From contig NZ_FWXT01000005.1 in assembly GCF_900176535.1 (NCBI RefSeq), positions 1 through 64,000 on the forward strand: a DNA stretch of 64,000 bases. Direction: 5' to 3'. The stretch's first letter is position 1. Every line of letters begins with the position of its first letter. The DNA comes from Pedobacter africanus (GTDB lineage: Bacteria > Bacteroidota > Bacteroidia > Sphingobacteriales > Sphingobacteriaceae). The translations under genes and the position numbers were made by a program. Of this stretch, positions 15,223 through 24,660 are shown in pieces. The notes under the pieces were generated by a model. The model ran no database searches. It saw only the letters and a program-made list of their open reading frames with translations, and had not been told where the DNA came from.

Positions 15223-15684
15223 ATGATGTTCAACAAACTAAACTTAACCCTTATGCTTACTGCCGTATTGGTAAGCTGTACACCTTTCAAAAAGCCGGAA
15301 TTCCGCATGCCTGAAAAGCTTGATGTTGAAGTCCTGAAATGGGAAGGCAGCCACCCTACTATTCGTACCAGGGCTGTCTGCTATAATCAAAATAATATTG
15401 GTTTTACCTTTAAAGGGGGTGAAGCAACAATTTACCTGGATACACTAAAACTGGGAAAGGCCAAAATAGACACTTCATTTTTCGTTCCTGCCCATTCAGA
15501 ATTTAAAGTACCGGCATACTTGAAAATAGATATGCCGTACCTTTCTGCCCATGGCCTAAGGCTAGATGGCACAATCGTTACCATCACAGGAAAGTTTAAA
15601 GGCAGTGTATTGGGAATCGGCAAAACAATGGACATCAGCTATAAAGGCAAACACGACATCAACCTTATTATGAAGCCCTTTTAA
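15223..15684 (+). CDS. LEA type 2-like (WHy domain) lipoprotein
   Basis: A 153-residue protein from the ATG at 15223 (MMFNKLNLTLMLTAVLVSC), which gives a standard lipoprotein leader with Cys19 as the anchor. The open frame extends to an ATG at 15196, but that codon overlaps the -10-like part of the promoter and the extra nine residues spoil the leader. The mature part is all-beta: EVLKWEGSHPTIRTRAVCYN, GFTFKGGEATIYLDTLKLG, PAHSEFKVPAYLKID. This resembles LEA14/WHy domains, which in bacteria are mostly envelope proteins of unknown function. It is divergent from the TlpA gene and shares its promoter region. Its last bases overlap the convergent double-thioredoxin gene by four. Confidence 0.78.
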   Translation: MMFNKLNLTLMLTAVLVSCTPFKKPEFRMPEKLDVEVLKWEGSHPTIRTRAVCYNQNNIGFTFKGGEATIYLDTLKLGKAKIDTSFFVPAHSEFKVPAYLKIDMPYLSAHGLRLDGTIVTITGKFKGSVLGIGKTMDISYKGKHDINLIMKPF

Positions 15685-15692
15685 AGGGCTTC
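15672..15692. terminator. perfect palindrome spanning both convergent stop codons
   Basis: GAAGCCCTTT at 15672-15681 and AAAGGGCTTC at 15683-15692 pair perfectly around one base. The stop codon of the lipoprotein gene (15682-15684) and that of the double-thioredoxin gene (15683-15681 on the minus strand) both lie at its centre. It could act as a two-way terminator or as a 3' stabilising hairpin. There is only a weak T tract after it on either side. Confidence 0.45.
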
Positions 15693-17597
15693 TTTATCTA
15701 ACAGCTTTTTAATCAGAACATCCATTTCATCGTTCAGTCCTGTTGAAACCCTCATCAGAATTTTCCCGTCACGGTCTAGCAACAGCTTGGTAGGATAACC
15801 GGTAATCCCATAGGCACTAACAATATCAGGCCCTCCCGTTCCCTCGTCATTTAATACGTGTACCCAATTGATGTCATCTTTCTTTATTGCAGTAAGCCAG
15901 GCTTGTTTTGCTTTTTCCAGATCCTTATTCTTTTCGTTGGCCACAGCAACGATTTCCAGCCCCTTAGATTTGTATTGGCTATACAGTTCCTTTAAATGAG
16001 GATGCGTTTGTCTGCAGGGCACACACCAGCTTCCCCAGAAATCGAGGAGTACCAGTTTACCATGGTAGTCGCTCAGCTTTACTGTTTTTCCATGCTGGTC
16101 TTTGCGGATAAAATCAATTGCCTTCATTCCTGTTGGGGTAATTTTCAACCGTTCTATCCGCTGCCTTATGGCCGCCCCCAAGGTTGTGTTTTTTAACCTT
16201 GCTGACAGGGCGTTGTAAGCCGCAGCATAACTATCTGCCGAATACATATAATCAAGCTGATGCAACTGGTGCAGGCTTACAAATGAGTCGGGATGTGCGG
16301 CAATGAAAGCCTGTTTCATTTTAAGTTTTTGTTTATTCAATGCTACACCTCTGGTAGATAGCATTTCACGCAAGGCAAGACTGTCTTTTTGAATATCCAG
16401 TTTACCTATATCATTTGCCAGTGCACGCTCACCAATGTCTGTTTCCAGAATATCATTTAACTTTTCAAAATCTTCTTTAAAGCCTGCTGCACTTAACTTC
16501 TCCTTTTCCAGGGCGCTCAACATATGGTTATAGTTAAGATCCGACAAAGATCCGACATCGGCTGCATCATCACCCTTTACATCGGGGGGCAGTATTTTAT
16601 CTCTCATGATACTCGCTTTCTGTTCTGCATTCAGGATCGTACCATCAGGCCCGATTAAGAAACTTGCGGGAATCATAGTTACGTCATACAAAACTGCTGC
16701 CTGGTTTAGGGGCTTACCTGGATCAGCAATCTGTAACCAGGGTACATCATCTTCCTTTATCGCTTTCAACCATGCGGTTTTGTCCTTATCCAATGAAACC
16801 GCAAGGATCACAAATTTACCTGTAGGGTTCAAAGCATCATAAATCGCTTTCAATTTTGGCTGTAAAGCCCTACAGGGCTTGCACCAGCTGGCCCAAAAAT
16901 CAAGCAATACATACTTTCCCCGGAAATCAGAGAGCCGGATCAGACGACCATCTTGATCGGGCAGTGCAAAATCCGGGGCAGGTTTGCCCACTCGTATAGA
17001 CACGCTAGTTTTTACTGCAAGACCAAGTTCTTTTCCTGCATCTGTCTGCTTAAGAGACTCCGATAACTTTGAATAACTGTTAATAACAAATTCATTCCGT
17101 CCGCCAATGTCTGCCATCCAGTCCAGGCTGACCCGTGAGGCAGGGTGTTTTTCTACAAAATCTGCCATGAGCCTGGCTTCTTCTATGTTCGTTTTGCTTT
17201 TTATTGCGCTGATCAGTCTGAGTTTTTCCTGGTTGTCAGTATTCAATGGTGTGCCCCATACCCTGGCCCTAACCAGTGAATCTTTCCCTTCAATCCTGAC
17301 AATGCCTTGTTCCAAATATACCCATTGCGCATCTATTTGACCGGAGGGCTCAAATCTTCCCTGGTGCCCTAGCAGTAGCGTAGCAAACTGAGGTTCCTTA
17401 CACACACCAGAAAATGTAAACGCACCTGCTCTTACCTGGCTGGAATCCGTTATGAAGTTATTTCCCCTTTTGTAAACCAGGTAGACCTTAGCTTTAGGCA
17501 TCACTCCGGTCAGCAAGCCCATAATTTTATATTTTTGTTGCTGGCAGATCCCTGTAAAAGGAACTGCCAGCAACATTAAACCTATCATTTTTTTCAT
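15681..17597 (-). CDS. double TlpA-type thioredoxin protein with DUF4369 domain
   Basis: A 638-residue exported protein. The signal peptide (MKKMIGLMLLAVPFTGICQQ) is followed by a DUF4369-like N-terminal domain (to about residue 110). A thioredoxin domain at about 205-330 has active site WASWCKPC (Cys239, Cys242). A helical linker follows, then a second thioredoxin domain at about 490-638 with WGSWCVPC (Cys525, Cys528). Both domains keep a cis-proline loop (TMIPASFLI; ITGYPTKLL). Most TlpA proteins have one such domain; two linked redox sites could relay electrons or handle a two-disulfide substrate. It is the last gene of the SusCD-TlpA unit and lies four bases after the preceding lipoprotein gene. 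Confidence 0.9.
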   Translation of the reverse strand: MKKMIGLMLLAVPFTGICQQQKYKIMGLLTGVMPKAKVYLVYKRGNNFITDSSQVRAGAFTFSGVCKEPQFATLLLGHQGRFEPSGQIDAQWVYLEQGIVRIEGKDSLVRARVWGTPLNTDNQEKLRLISAIKSKTNIEEARLMADFVEKHPASRVSLDWMADIGGRNEFVINSYSKLSESLKQTDAGKELGLAVKTSVSIRVGKPAPDFALPDQDGRLIRLSDFRGKYVLLDFWASWCKPCRALQPKLKAIYDALNPTGKFVILAVSLDKDKTAWLKAIKEDDVPWLQIADPGKPLNQAAVLYDVTMIPASFLIGPDGTILNAEQKASIMRDKILPPDVKGDDAADVGSLSDLNYNHMLSALEKEKLSAAGFKEDFEKLNDILETDIGERALANDIGKLDIQKDSLALREMLSTRGVALNKQKLKMKQAFIAAHPDSFVSLHQLHQLDYMYSADSYAAAYNALSARLKNTTLGAAIRQRIERLKITPTGMKAIDFIRKDQHGKTVKLSDYHGKLVLLDFWGSWCVPCRQTHPHLKELYSQYKSKGLEIVAVANEKNKDLEKAKQAWLTAIKKDDINWVHVLNDEGTGGPDIVSAYGITGYPTKLLLDRDGKILMRVSTGLNDEMDVLIKKLLDKEAL

Positions 17598-17601
17598 TAT
17601 T

Positions 17602-18426
17602 TTACCCTTTAGCTATAGCCTGCAAATCAATCCCATATGCCTGCTTGTAATAATCAATAACTGCATTATATTTCAGTTTATATTTCCCGTTAGGATCGTT
17701 CACCGGTAAAAATAAAGTCCGCTCCAATTCTTCTTTCGTCGTTGTGGCAATAATGTTGATGTATTCCAGAAAATCCCCCTGCAGGGTTTGACTAAATATA
17801 TCGGGGCTCATGAAAACCCCAAAGTTCTTTTTATTGAAACTCATCACATTATCATAGTTGGTAGCGGCCACAAAAGCTGGCGGAAGGATAATCTTATTGA
17901 AGATGATGGCCTGGGTCCAAAACTCCTTATTCAGGCTTCCTTTCATCAACTTCAATTCCTGAGCGGTCATACTGACCAGACTACTCCCGGCATGCCCAAA
18001 GGCAAAGTGACTGGAAGTACTTACACTGCTTACCGGCGTTTTCTGTGGGTCCCCAATTTCACTGATTTTGGCAGACAAGATAATTTTATAAGGCAATGCC
18101 TTTTTCAAAAAATCAGCAGAATAGAATTTAAATAGATACTGATCCAGCGCATCGATAGAAGCGGCAATATAATTCTCATCACCCTGATCAGCCTCGTAGG
18201 GGATATTGTTGGCGATATTCCACCTGAAGTCCGTCTCGCTGAACTTATAGAGAATATAACAGCCATAAGTATGGTAAAAATCTACAATCACATGATCATA
18301 GGGGTGGTTCCCCTGTGGCAGCGTGTAGAAAGGTTTTATTTCGTCGGGCTGTATTGTAGTTTCTTTTTTACAACTTATAGCCAGGAATAATACCAATAAC
18401 GGGTAAAAAAAATTATTTATTTTCAT
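17602..18426 (-). CDS. SusD-linked lipoprotein, possible degenerate metallopeptidase-like protein
   Basis: A 274-residue lipoprotein (MKINNFFYPLLVLFLAISC, Cys19). Its length, position right after susD, and blocks such as GNHPYDHVIVDFYHTYGCYI and NPDIF-like MSPDIFSQTLQGDFLEYI recall the putative zinc-binding metallopeptidases (Peptidase_Mx1-like) that often follow SusCD in Bacteroidota. However, I find no HExxH zinc motif. It is therefore either a non-catalytic relative used for binding or an unrelated family. Only ten bases separate it from susD and four from the double-thioredoxin gene, so it clearly belongs to this operon and sits at the outer membrane. The assignment to the peptidase family is tentative. 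Confidence 0.6.
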   Translation of the reverse strand: MKINNFFYPLLVLFLAISCKKETTIQPDEIKPFYTLPQGNHPYDHVIVDFYHTYGCYILYKFSETDFRWNIANNIPYEADQGDENYIAASIDALDQYLFKFYSADFLKKALPYKIILSAKISEIGDPQKTPVSSVSTSSHFAFGHAGSSLVSMTAQELKLMKGSLNKEFWTQAIIFNKIILPPAFVAATNYDNVMSFNKKNFGVFMSPDIFSQTLQGDFLEYINIIATTTKEELERTLFLPVNDPNGKYKLKYNAVIDYYKQAYGIDLQAIAKG

Positions 18427-18435
18427 AGTGGTTCA

Positions 18436-19863
18436 TTATTGTCCGGTACGAATAGCCGGCTCTGGGTTAGGTACCAGGTTTGGATTTTTGTCTAATGCGA
18501 TCCGTGGAATCTGGAACACATAAGCAGCGTCATGATCGTTAAGTGTATAGATAGCGGTCTTTACACTACTTTCATAATATAAATGACGGATGGCAGGCAT
18601 ACCGGAACGTCTCAGATCAAACCAGCGGTGACTCTCCTCATCAAAAAACTCTTTGCGTTTCTCTAAAGCACATTTTTGCAGAAGTTCATCAGCTCCGGAA
18701 CTGTTCAGGTCTTGGTAACTTGCAGTGCTAAACCTTTTCTTTCTCAAAGTATTCAGATCGTTAATCGCCAGCTGGGCATTCGTTGTTTGCCCAAGCTTGT
18801 TTAGCTGGGCATATGCCTCTGCACGGTTCAGTAAAGCTTCCGAAACCCTAAAAGCCTGCCCAACTTTGGCAATATTGACCATGGGCCTTTTTATTGATTT
18901 TTTGTTCCTGATGTAAATGCTACTCCTCAAATCCCCTGTTTCAAACAAGGAAAGTAGTTCATCCGACAGACGGTAGTTGCCATTCTCTGTTCCGTCCTGA
19001 ACTGCAACACCATCCGGGACACCGAATACCCAGATACTTTCCACGTTCAGTCTGTCAACAACAGGTTTGGTGTTTTGGTTCACTACTCCCCATGACCCCA
19101 AATCCATCAGATCTGATTTACGGCTGAGTACATTTGTAGCGGCGTCTATTGCCTTTTGCCAGTTGCCCATATGCAGATGCACACGTGAGGCCAGCAGATA
19201 ACCGGCAACATGGTTAATCCGATAAGTATTGTCGTTTCTCCCGCTCCGTTCCATCAGCTCGATCCCCTTATCCAGATCAGCCAGTACCTGACTATACACT
19301 TCCGCTACGGTATTGCGCGGTTTACCTTCGAAAGATAAACCCGAGTTCAACATCAAAGGGACACCCAGATCCTGGTCCGGGTTGGACAGCCGGTCAGCAT
19401 AAGGCCTGGCGTAAAAATTAACCAACATAAAATAGTAATAAGCACGCAGCAGGTGGGCCTGCCCTTCAACATTTTCTTTTTCAGCTACCGTACCACTTAC
19501 TTTGGGCACATATTCCAGAACAGTATTGCAAGTCATCAGCATCGGGTAAAATATAGACCACATACTGGCGCCAGCTGCCAGCTCAGGGGCATCCCCAGTT
19601 TGCGGCTGCCACGTGTAGGCATTACCTCGAACACCTAAATCAATGTAGGCATTCTGAATTATATTGTCGTCTACCAGTCGCAATGATACATCATAAGCAG
19701 GCCGTCCGTTGTTATTGTAAGCAGCGCCAATCAAGAGCTCGTTGAGTGCAGCGGCTGTTTTTGGAATGATATCAGTTTGCGATTGCTCTTCAAGAAACTT
19801 TTTGCAGGATGAAACCAACAAGACAATTGAAAAAAGCAACGAGGTTAGTATAATTTTTTTCAT
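18436..19863 (-). CDS. SusD/RagB-family nutrient-binding lipoprotein
   Basis: A 475-residue surface lipoprotein with leader MKKIILTSLLFSIVLLVSSC (Cys20) and the SusD TPR-like fold. Recognisable blocks are LRAYYYFMLVNFYARPYADR, the SusD_N hallmark, and EKRKEFFDEESHRWFDLRRS near the C-terminus. SusD proteins form the lid of a SusC transporter barrel and capture substrate. Ten bases separate its start from the end of the susC-like gene upstream. The identity of the substrate (glycan, peptide or other) cannot be read from sequence; the neighbours are thioredoxins and proteases, not glycosidases. Confidence 0.95.
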   Translation of the reverse strand: MKKIILTSLLFSIVLLVSSCKKFLEEQSQTDIIPKTAAALNELLIGAAYNNNGRPAYDVSLRLVDDNIIQNAYIDLGVRGNAYTWQPQTGDAPELAAGASMWSIFYPMLMTCNTVLEYVPKVSGTVAEKENVEGQAHLLRAYYYFMLVNFYARPYADRLSNPDQDLGVPLMLNSGLSFEGKPRNTVAEVYSQVLADLDKGIELMERSGRNDNTYRINHVAGYLLASRVHLHMGNWQKAIDAATNVLSRKSDLMDLGSWGVVNQNTKPVVDRLNVESIWVFGVPDGVAVQDGTENGNYRLSDELLSLFETGDLRSSIYIRNKKSIKRPMVNIAKVGQAFRVSEALLNRAEAYAQLNKLGQTTNAQLAINDLNTLRKKRFSTASYQDLNSSGADELLQKCALEKRKEFFDEESHRWFDLRRSGMPAIRHLYYESSVKTAIYTLNDHDAAYVFQIPRIALDKNPNLVPNPEPAIRTGQ

Positions 19864-19873
19864 TATTTAGCTT

Positions 19874-22800
19874 TTAAAAAGTCACATTTAAACCCAGCGT
19901 AAAAATTTTCGTAATCGGCAAGGCCGTTGTACCTACACCTTCAATCTCCGGGTCCTGCCCTTTCAGTCTTTTATCTGCAAGAACAAACAGATTGGATGCC
20001 GATACCGAAACGGAAGCCCGTTTTAGTTTCAAACGCCTGGTAAGACCATCTGCAATACGATAAGAAAAATCAAGATTATTGCACCTAAGGAAGGTTCCCG
20101 AAACAACATTTACATCTGAGTAATTATACATTTCATAACGGTTCATATTAGTGTTACCCGATGGCGATATTGCATATCCCCCACCGCTTATGCCTGTATT
20201 TTTAGGAAAAGCAGGAATATTGGTAAAAGCCTCATCCCCTGGTTTGCGCCACCTCTGTTCCAGAATAGCAGGCATGTTCGCCTCGGGCATTGGAATATAA
20301 ACATCTGAACTATTATAAACCGGGTTCTTCATTTTTACCGACCCAATTTTATAACTGAAGTTCATAGTCAGTGAAAATGCCTTATAGCTTACATTGGTGT
20401 TTAAGCCCCCACTGATTTTAGCATCTCTAGAACCCGCAGGCTTTAAATGATCAACAAATGTAGCCTCTGGATCTTTTTCCTCATCGTCCACTCCATAAAA
20501 TAAGGGTACCCCGGTTTTCGGATCCAGCCCTTTAAAGGAGAATACGTATATGGTATTAATCGGTTTGCCCTCTACCAACGCAGTCCCATTAAAATAATCA
20601 TACAAGTTAATGCTTACATTATCTATCGTTCCCTTCTGTAGTTGGTTGATATTTCTGCTTCCATTTACAGAAAGCCTCCAATTCAGATCTCTCTTGCGTA
20701 CAAGATTAAAACCAAGGTCCATTTCGTAGCCATAATTCCGAATGTTTCCGCCGTTTACCAGCATGCGGTCTATGCCATATTCAACAGGAATAAACTTGGA
20801 CACTATGGCATCAGTAGTCGATTTCCGGTAATAACCCAGATTAAAATTAACGAAGGAATTGAACAGGCTTCCGCCGAATTCAATATTTATACTCTTTGTC
20901 TTTTCCCACCTCAAATCCGGATAAGGCATAGATTTGATGCCTAACAGAAATTCATTGGCAGCAGAATTGAATGCAGCAGCCCCTTCGGGCACGTACAGAA
21001 TGAGCTCCGGGCCTACACTGGTAATTACATTTCCCTGAAACCCATAAGAAGCTTTTATATTCAAATCGTTCACAAATCTGTTGTTTTGCAGCCATTTTTC
21101 CGAACTCAGGTTCCAACGCCCTGCCAGGCTCCAAACCGGCAAAAATCGCTGGTTGGCATACTGTCCGAAACGGTTGGATGCATCTGTTCTGATGTTTCCG
21201 TTGAGAATATATTTGCCAGCGTAGCTATAGGTTGCCGTACCAAAAAGCGACATGGAATTGTTCAGCGTGTTTGTTTTTTTTGGACTAAGCAAGGCTAAAG
21301 AGTTGTTGAGGACAGAAAAACTCTCGCCCCTGTCACGAAAATATCCAGGAATCAGGTTATTGAGACCACTTTCACGTACCGACCTCATCTCGTGACCTGC
21401 CACGATATTAACCTGATGGTTTTCAGTAAAAATGCTGCGGTTAAATTCGGCCATGTTACGAAACGTATAATTGTACATGGAGGAAGTGGATGGTAAATAA
21501 ATACCTCCGAAAGGTAAAATAGAAGATTGCTCTTCGATACTTCCCGGAGCTACCGAACCATAATTGTAACCTCTTCTGCTAGCCACATTATAGCTCAGTT
21601 CTGTAGCATATTGCTCAGAATTCAGACTGGCCACTGAGCCGCCCGCCAGCGAGGTTAACTTAAGACCCCGCATTAGCAGGTAACTGAGGTCTACTGATAC
21701 ATTCAATTTGGTATCTTTAATCTGGTTGCCGGTTTGGTTGGCTTCGTTTTGAAAATTGTAGTCAAGTGGGTCACCTGAAATGCCAGGAAGTATGTCGAAC
21801 GCCACGGGATATACCAGTCCGGCAGAAATCGTCCGGCTGGTAGACAGTGCGTAATCAAGCGGATTCACCCCAAAATATCCTGTTGAACCTCTTTGACTGC
21901 CACTCAGGTTTAAGCCTACCTTTAACTTTCTACTTAGCTCAGAACTCATGGTCACAGAGGCGCTTCCTTCTTTCAGGTTATCGAGTTTGGCCGCACCCTT
22001 ATTTTCATTATAAGCTACAGACGCATAATAACTGGTTTTTTCGCCCCCACCCGAGAAACTTACATGTTGCCCCAGGTTAAAACTATTACGAAACAGCAAC
22101 CTGAACCAGTCAGTATTCATTTTTTCCAGGTCGGCTACTTCTTTTTGAAATTCTGCTTCGGTAATTTTTTTATTTAGCAGGTCCATAAGCGCACCTTCGT
22201 AGCCCATTTTTACCGGTAAATTTTTATAGACATAACCGTCTTCAAACATCTCACGGGAAAACCTTACCCGCTGCTGCGAATTCATCAGCTCGAGCTGGCC
22301 GTAGCCTGGTCTTAATGAAGTGCCGTAACTACTACTGTAATTCATCTCAAGCCTGCCACCTTTTCCTTTTTTTGTAGTAATAACAATTACCCCGTTTGCT
22401 GCCCTGGTACCATAAATAGCAGTAGCGGATGCATCTTTTAGAAAGTTAATACTCTCCACATCGTTGATGTTTAAACCGGTTATACTGTTTCCTGTCAGGC
22501 TACCCTTACCCAAAATACCCTCTTTCATCAGATATAGGTCCCGTGCATCCGGATTTGGGCCCAAAAGGTTATCAGGATTCAGACTACTAGGGTTTTCACG
22601 AACGATGCCATCTACTACTATGATTGGATTTGCATTCCCAATCAATGTAGAAGTCCCACGCATTCGCATAGAAGGAATAGCATTGGGACTTCCGGAATTC
22701 TTTACTACCGATAGTCCTGCTACCTTTCCCTGCAGCATGCTAACTATGTTTGTAGAACCGGCCTCCTTTATGTCCGCCCCTTTTAAAGTTACCGTAGAAC

Positions 22801-23437
22801 TTGCAGACAATCGCTTGCTAATTTCCTGATATCCGGTAACTACTACTTCTTCCATTTCGTTTAACTCAGCCTGAAGGGTAACTGCCATAGTTTCACCTGG
22901 CATGGGCTTAATTGTTCTCCTCAAATATCCCACCGAAGAAAAAGTAAGGGTTTTTCCTTCTTCCACAACTATGCTGAATTTTCCCTCATTATTTGTAATG
23001 ATGTTCATCGGAGTACCTGATACATTCACAGTAACCAGCATCAGCGGGTTCCCTTTTTCATCCTTCACAATACCCTTAATGGTATTATTGATCTTTGCAT
23101 CCTCATCCCCTTCTTCCCTGGGGGCAATTACCATAACGTCATCCTGCATCACAAAAATAAGTGATGAGCCTTTCAGGAGGCGCTTCATCAGGACTTTAAG
23201 CGGCTCATCTTTTGCCGTGAAACTGAGCCTAGTTGTATTTTTTCTGAGGACTTCCTGATTATACACAATCTTTACAGCGGTCTGCTTCCTTACAGCTTGA
23301 ATGATCTCCTCGAGCGTACCGTTACGGATGTTAATGGTTACCTTATCTTCCTTCTTTTGCTGGGCTACAGCAGGCGGTCGAAAAGCAAGGAACACAAGGC
23401 AGCAAATCGCCAGGATTGTCCGATAAAAATGGTTCAT
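19874..23437 (-). CDS. SusC/RagA TonB-dependent transporter with STN signalling domain
   Basis: A 1187-residue outer-membrane protein. After a signal peptide (ending PPAVAQQ) comes an STN domain at about residues 32-110 (VTINIRNGTLEEIIQAVRKQ). A carboxypeptidase-like regulatory domain (NTIKGIVKDEKGNPLMLVTV) and plug (EEVVVTGYQEISKRLSASST; FLKDASATAIYGTRAANGVI) follow, then a 22-strand barrel. In FecA-like systems the STN domain passes a substrate-bound signal through FecR to an ECF sigma factor, and both partners are encoded just upstream (24705-26387). It is preceded by the TlpA gene at 23468 with a 30-base gap containing CACCTAAAC. Confidence 0.95.
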   Translation of the reverse strand: MNHFYRTILAICCLVFLAFRPPAVAQQKKEDKVTINIRNGTLEEIIQAVRKQTAVKIVYNQEVLRKNTTRLSFTAKDEPLKVLMKRLLKGSSLIFVMQDDVMVIAPREEGDEDAKINNTIKGIVKDEKGNPLMLVTVNVSGTPMNIITNNEGKFSIVVEEGKTLTFSSVGYLRRTIKPMPGETMAVTLQAELNEMEEVVVTGYQEISKRLSASSTVTLKGADIKEAGSTNIVSMLQGKVAGLSVVKNSGSPNAIPSMRMRGTSTLIGNANPIIVVDGIVRENPSSLNPDNLLGPNPDARDLYLMKEGILGKGSLTGNSITGLNINDVESINFLKDASATAIYGTRAANGVIVITTKKGKGGRLEMNYSSSYGTSLRPGYGQLELMNSQQRVRFSREMFEDGYVYKNLPVKMGYEGALMDLLNKKITEAEFQKEVADLEKMNTDWFRLLFRNSFNLGQHVSFSGGGEKTSYYASVAYNENKGAAKLDNLKEGSASVTMSSELSRKLKVGLNLSGSQRGSTGYFGVNPLDYALSTSRTISAGLVYPVAFDILPGISGDPLDYNFQNEANQTGNQIKDTKLNVSVDLSYLLMRGLKLTSLAGGSVASLNSEQYATELSYNVASRRGYNYGSVAPGSIEEQSSILPFGGIYLPSTSSMYNYTFRNMAEFNRSIFTENHQVNIVAGHEMRSVRESGLNNLIPGYFRDRGESFSVLNNSLALLSPKKTNTLNNSMSLFGTATYSYAGKYILNGNIRTDASNRFGQYANQRFLPVWSLAGRWNLSSEKWLQNNRFVNDLNIKASYGFQGNVITSVGPELILYVPEGAAAFNSAANEFLLGIKSMPYPDLRWEKTKSINIEFGGSLFNSFVNFNLGYYRKSTTDAIVSKFIPVEYGIDRMLVNGGNIRNYGYEMDLGFNLVRKRDLNWRLSVNGSRNINQLQKGTIDNVSINLYDYFNGTALVEGKPINTIYVFSFKGLDPKTGVPLFYGVDDEEKDPEATFVDHLKPAGSRDAKISGGLNTNVSYKAFSLTMNFSYKIGSVKMKNPVYNSSDVYIPMPEANMPAILEQRWRKPGDEAFTNIPAFPKNTGISGGGYAISPSGNTNMNRYEMYNYSDVNVVSGTFLRCNNLDFSYRIADGLTRRLKLKRASVSVSASNLFVLADKRLKGQDPEIEGVGTTALPITKIFTLGLNVTF

Positions 23438-23467
23438 ATGTTTGGTTTAGGTGGTAATAAATATCAA

Positions 23468-24607
23468 TTATTTCATCAACTCGTTCAGAGATTTTTCCAG
23501 TATTTTTTCTTTCGGTCCAATCTTAACCTCCCTGAATCCGGCGCCAATAATTATCCCGTTCGGATCAATCAAAAATTTAGCTGGAATGCCTTTAACTTTA
23601 TAAGCCAGACTCGCCGCATTCTGGTCACCTTTTAGGTCAGACAGCTGCTGCCAGGTCATATTTTCTTCAGCCAATGCCTGCTGCCATTTGCTTTTATCAC
23701 TGTCTAAAGAAATGCTGACAAAACTAATATTTTTGTCTTTCATTTTTTCATGTACTTCTTTCAGTTCCGGAGCATCTGCCCTGCATGGGCCACACCAGCT
23801 GGCCCAGAAATCCACCAGCACATATTTACCTTTAAAGTCCTTCAGGTTTACCACCTTACCTGTCACGTCAGGTTGTGAAAAATCAGGAGCAGGCTTCCCT
23901 ATCCATTGCGTTTCCGTACCTGTAAGATTATTCAGCATAGATTTGGCCAGGTGGTTATTGTAGGCCCTTCCGGTAAATTTGCTTAGGTAGCTAATTTTTT
24001 CCATAGATGTCATTACATCCGGCATCAATGCGTTCATGATATAAGCAGAAGCCGCTGATCCTAAATGTGAATCCATGTATTGCTTTCCATTGGCTGCCAC
24101 CTTCTTACCCAGTACCTGAACTTCCTCTGCCAATTTTTTTGCGGCTTCCTTATCGCCCAGCTTAGTGGCCTCATTTAAATCGGCAATCATATCCTGCATC
24201 TGATTCATCAGATCATGGGTCGGTTGCATACTTTTTTCCATTTCCACCCAATCTGTCACAAAAGCATCCCCGGTAAAAGTTGCACCTTTAAACCCAGTGC
24301 CATTGCCGCCTTCGATGTGCATCTTGCCCGGTTGCATTAACATAAACATACCAAGTCCGTTTTTTTCCGGATCGATCCCAGCCTGCAGAATATAAGTACT
24401 TCCGCCATTTTCAACATTTACGGTGAGAGAAAAGGAATTGTCTTTTACAATCGTAGAGTCTTGAGCATTCGAAAAAACGTTCCATAGTAAAACCCGCTCC
24501 CCATTAACCAATTCTGGCATTTTAGCTGTAATCTCCAATTTTTCCTGTGCTGCAGCGCTTAGCGCCATCATTGTTAGGCCTAATAAAGGCAACTTAAATT
24601 TCTTCAT
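23468..24607 (-). CDS. TlpA-family thiol-disulfide oxidoreductase with DUF4369-like domain
   Basis: A 379-residue exported protein: signal peptide MKKFKLPLLGLTMMALSAAAQ, a DUF4369-like N-terminal domain to about residue 115, a helical middle (140-225), then a thioredoxin domain with active site WASWCGPC (Cys272, Cys275) and cis-proline loop VKGIPAKFLI. It is the first gene of the unit TlpA-SusC-SusD-lipoprotein-double TlpA. An ECF-like promoter (site B) lies immediately upstream of its ATG at 24607, so redox protein and transporter are induced together. Its place ahead of susC is unusual if it were only a housekeeping reductase. Confidence 0.92.
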   Translation of the reverse strand: MKKFKLPLLGLTMMALSAAAQEKLEITAKMPELVNGERVLLWNVFSNAQDSTIVKDNSFSLTVNVENGGSTYILQAGIDPEKNGLGMFMLMQPGKMHIEGGNGTGFKGATFTGDAFVTDWVEMEKSMQPTHDLMNQMQDMIADLNEATKLGDKEAAKKLAEEVQVLGKKVAANGKQYMDSHLGSAASAYIMNALMPDVMTSMEKISYLSKFTGRAYNNHLAKSMLNNLTGTETQWIGKPAPDFSQPDVTGKVVNLKDFKGKYVLVDFWASWCGPCRADAPELKEVHEKMKDKNISFVSISLDSDKSKWQQALAEENMTWQQLSDLKGDQNAASLAYKVKGIPAKFLIDPNGIIIGAGFREVKIGPKEKILEKSLNELMK

Positions 24608-24628
24608 ATTGTTTAGGTTGTTTAAAGT

Positions 24629-24660
24629 AAAGGCGACGTGCTTAACAAAAAGGGTGAAAA
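24629..24660 (-). promoter_or_regulatory. ECF-type promoter element, site B (TlpA-SusCD operon)
   Basis: On the minus strand TTTTCACCC plus five T is followed by CGCC (24635-24632) after exactly 16 bases, then TTTAC. The ATG at 24607 lies 24 bases beyond CGCC, with AACCTAAACAAT just before it. Site C has the same 24-base distance. Confidence 0.68.

Noticed and set aside
22464..23258. Long plus-strand open frames opposite the first SusC gene
   Set aside because: Shadows of a strongly supported minus-strand gene; no motifs or start context.
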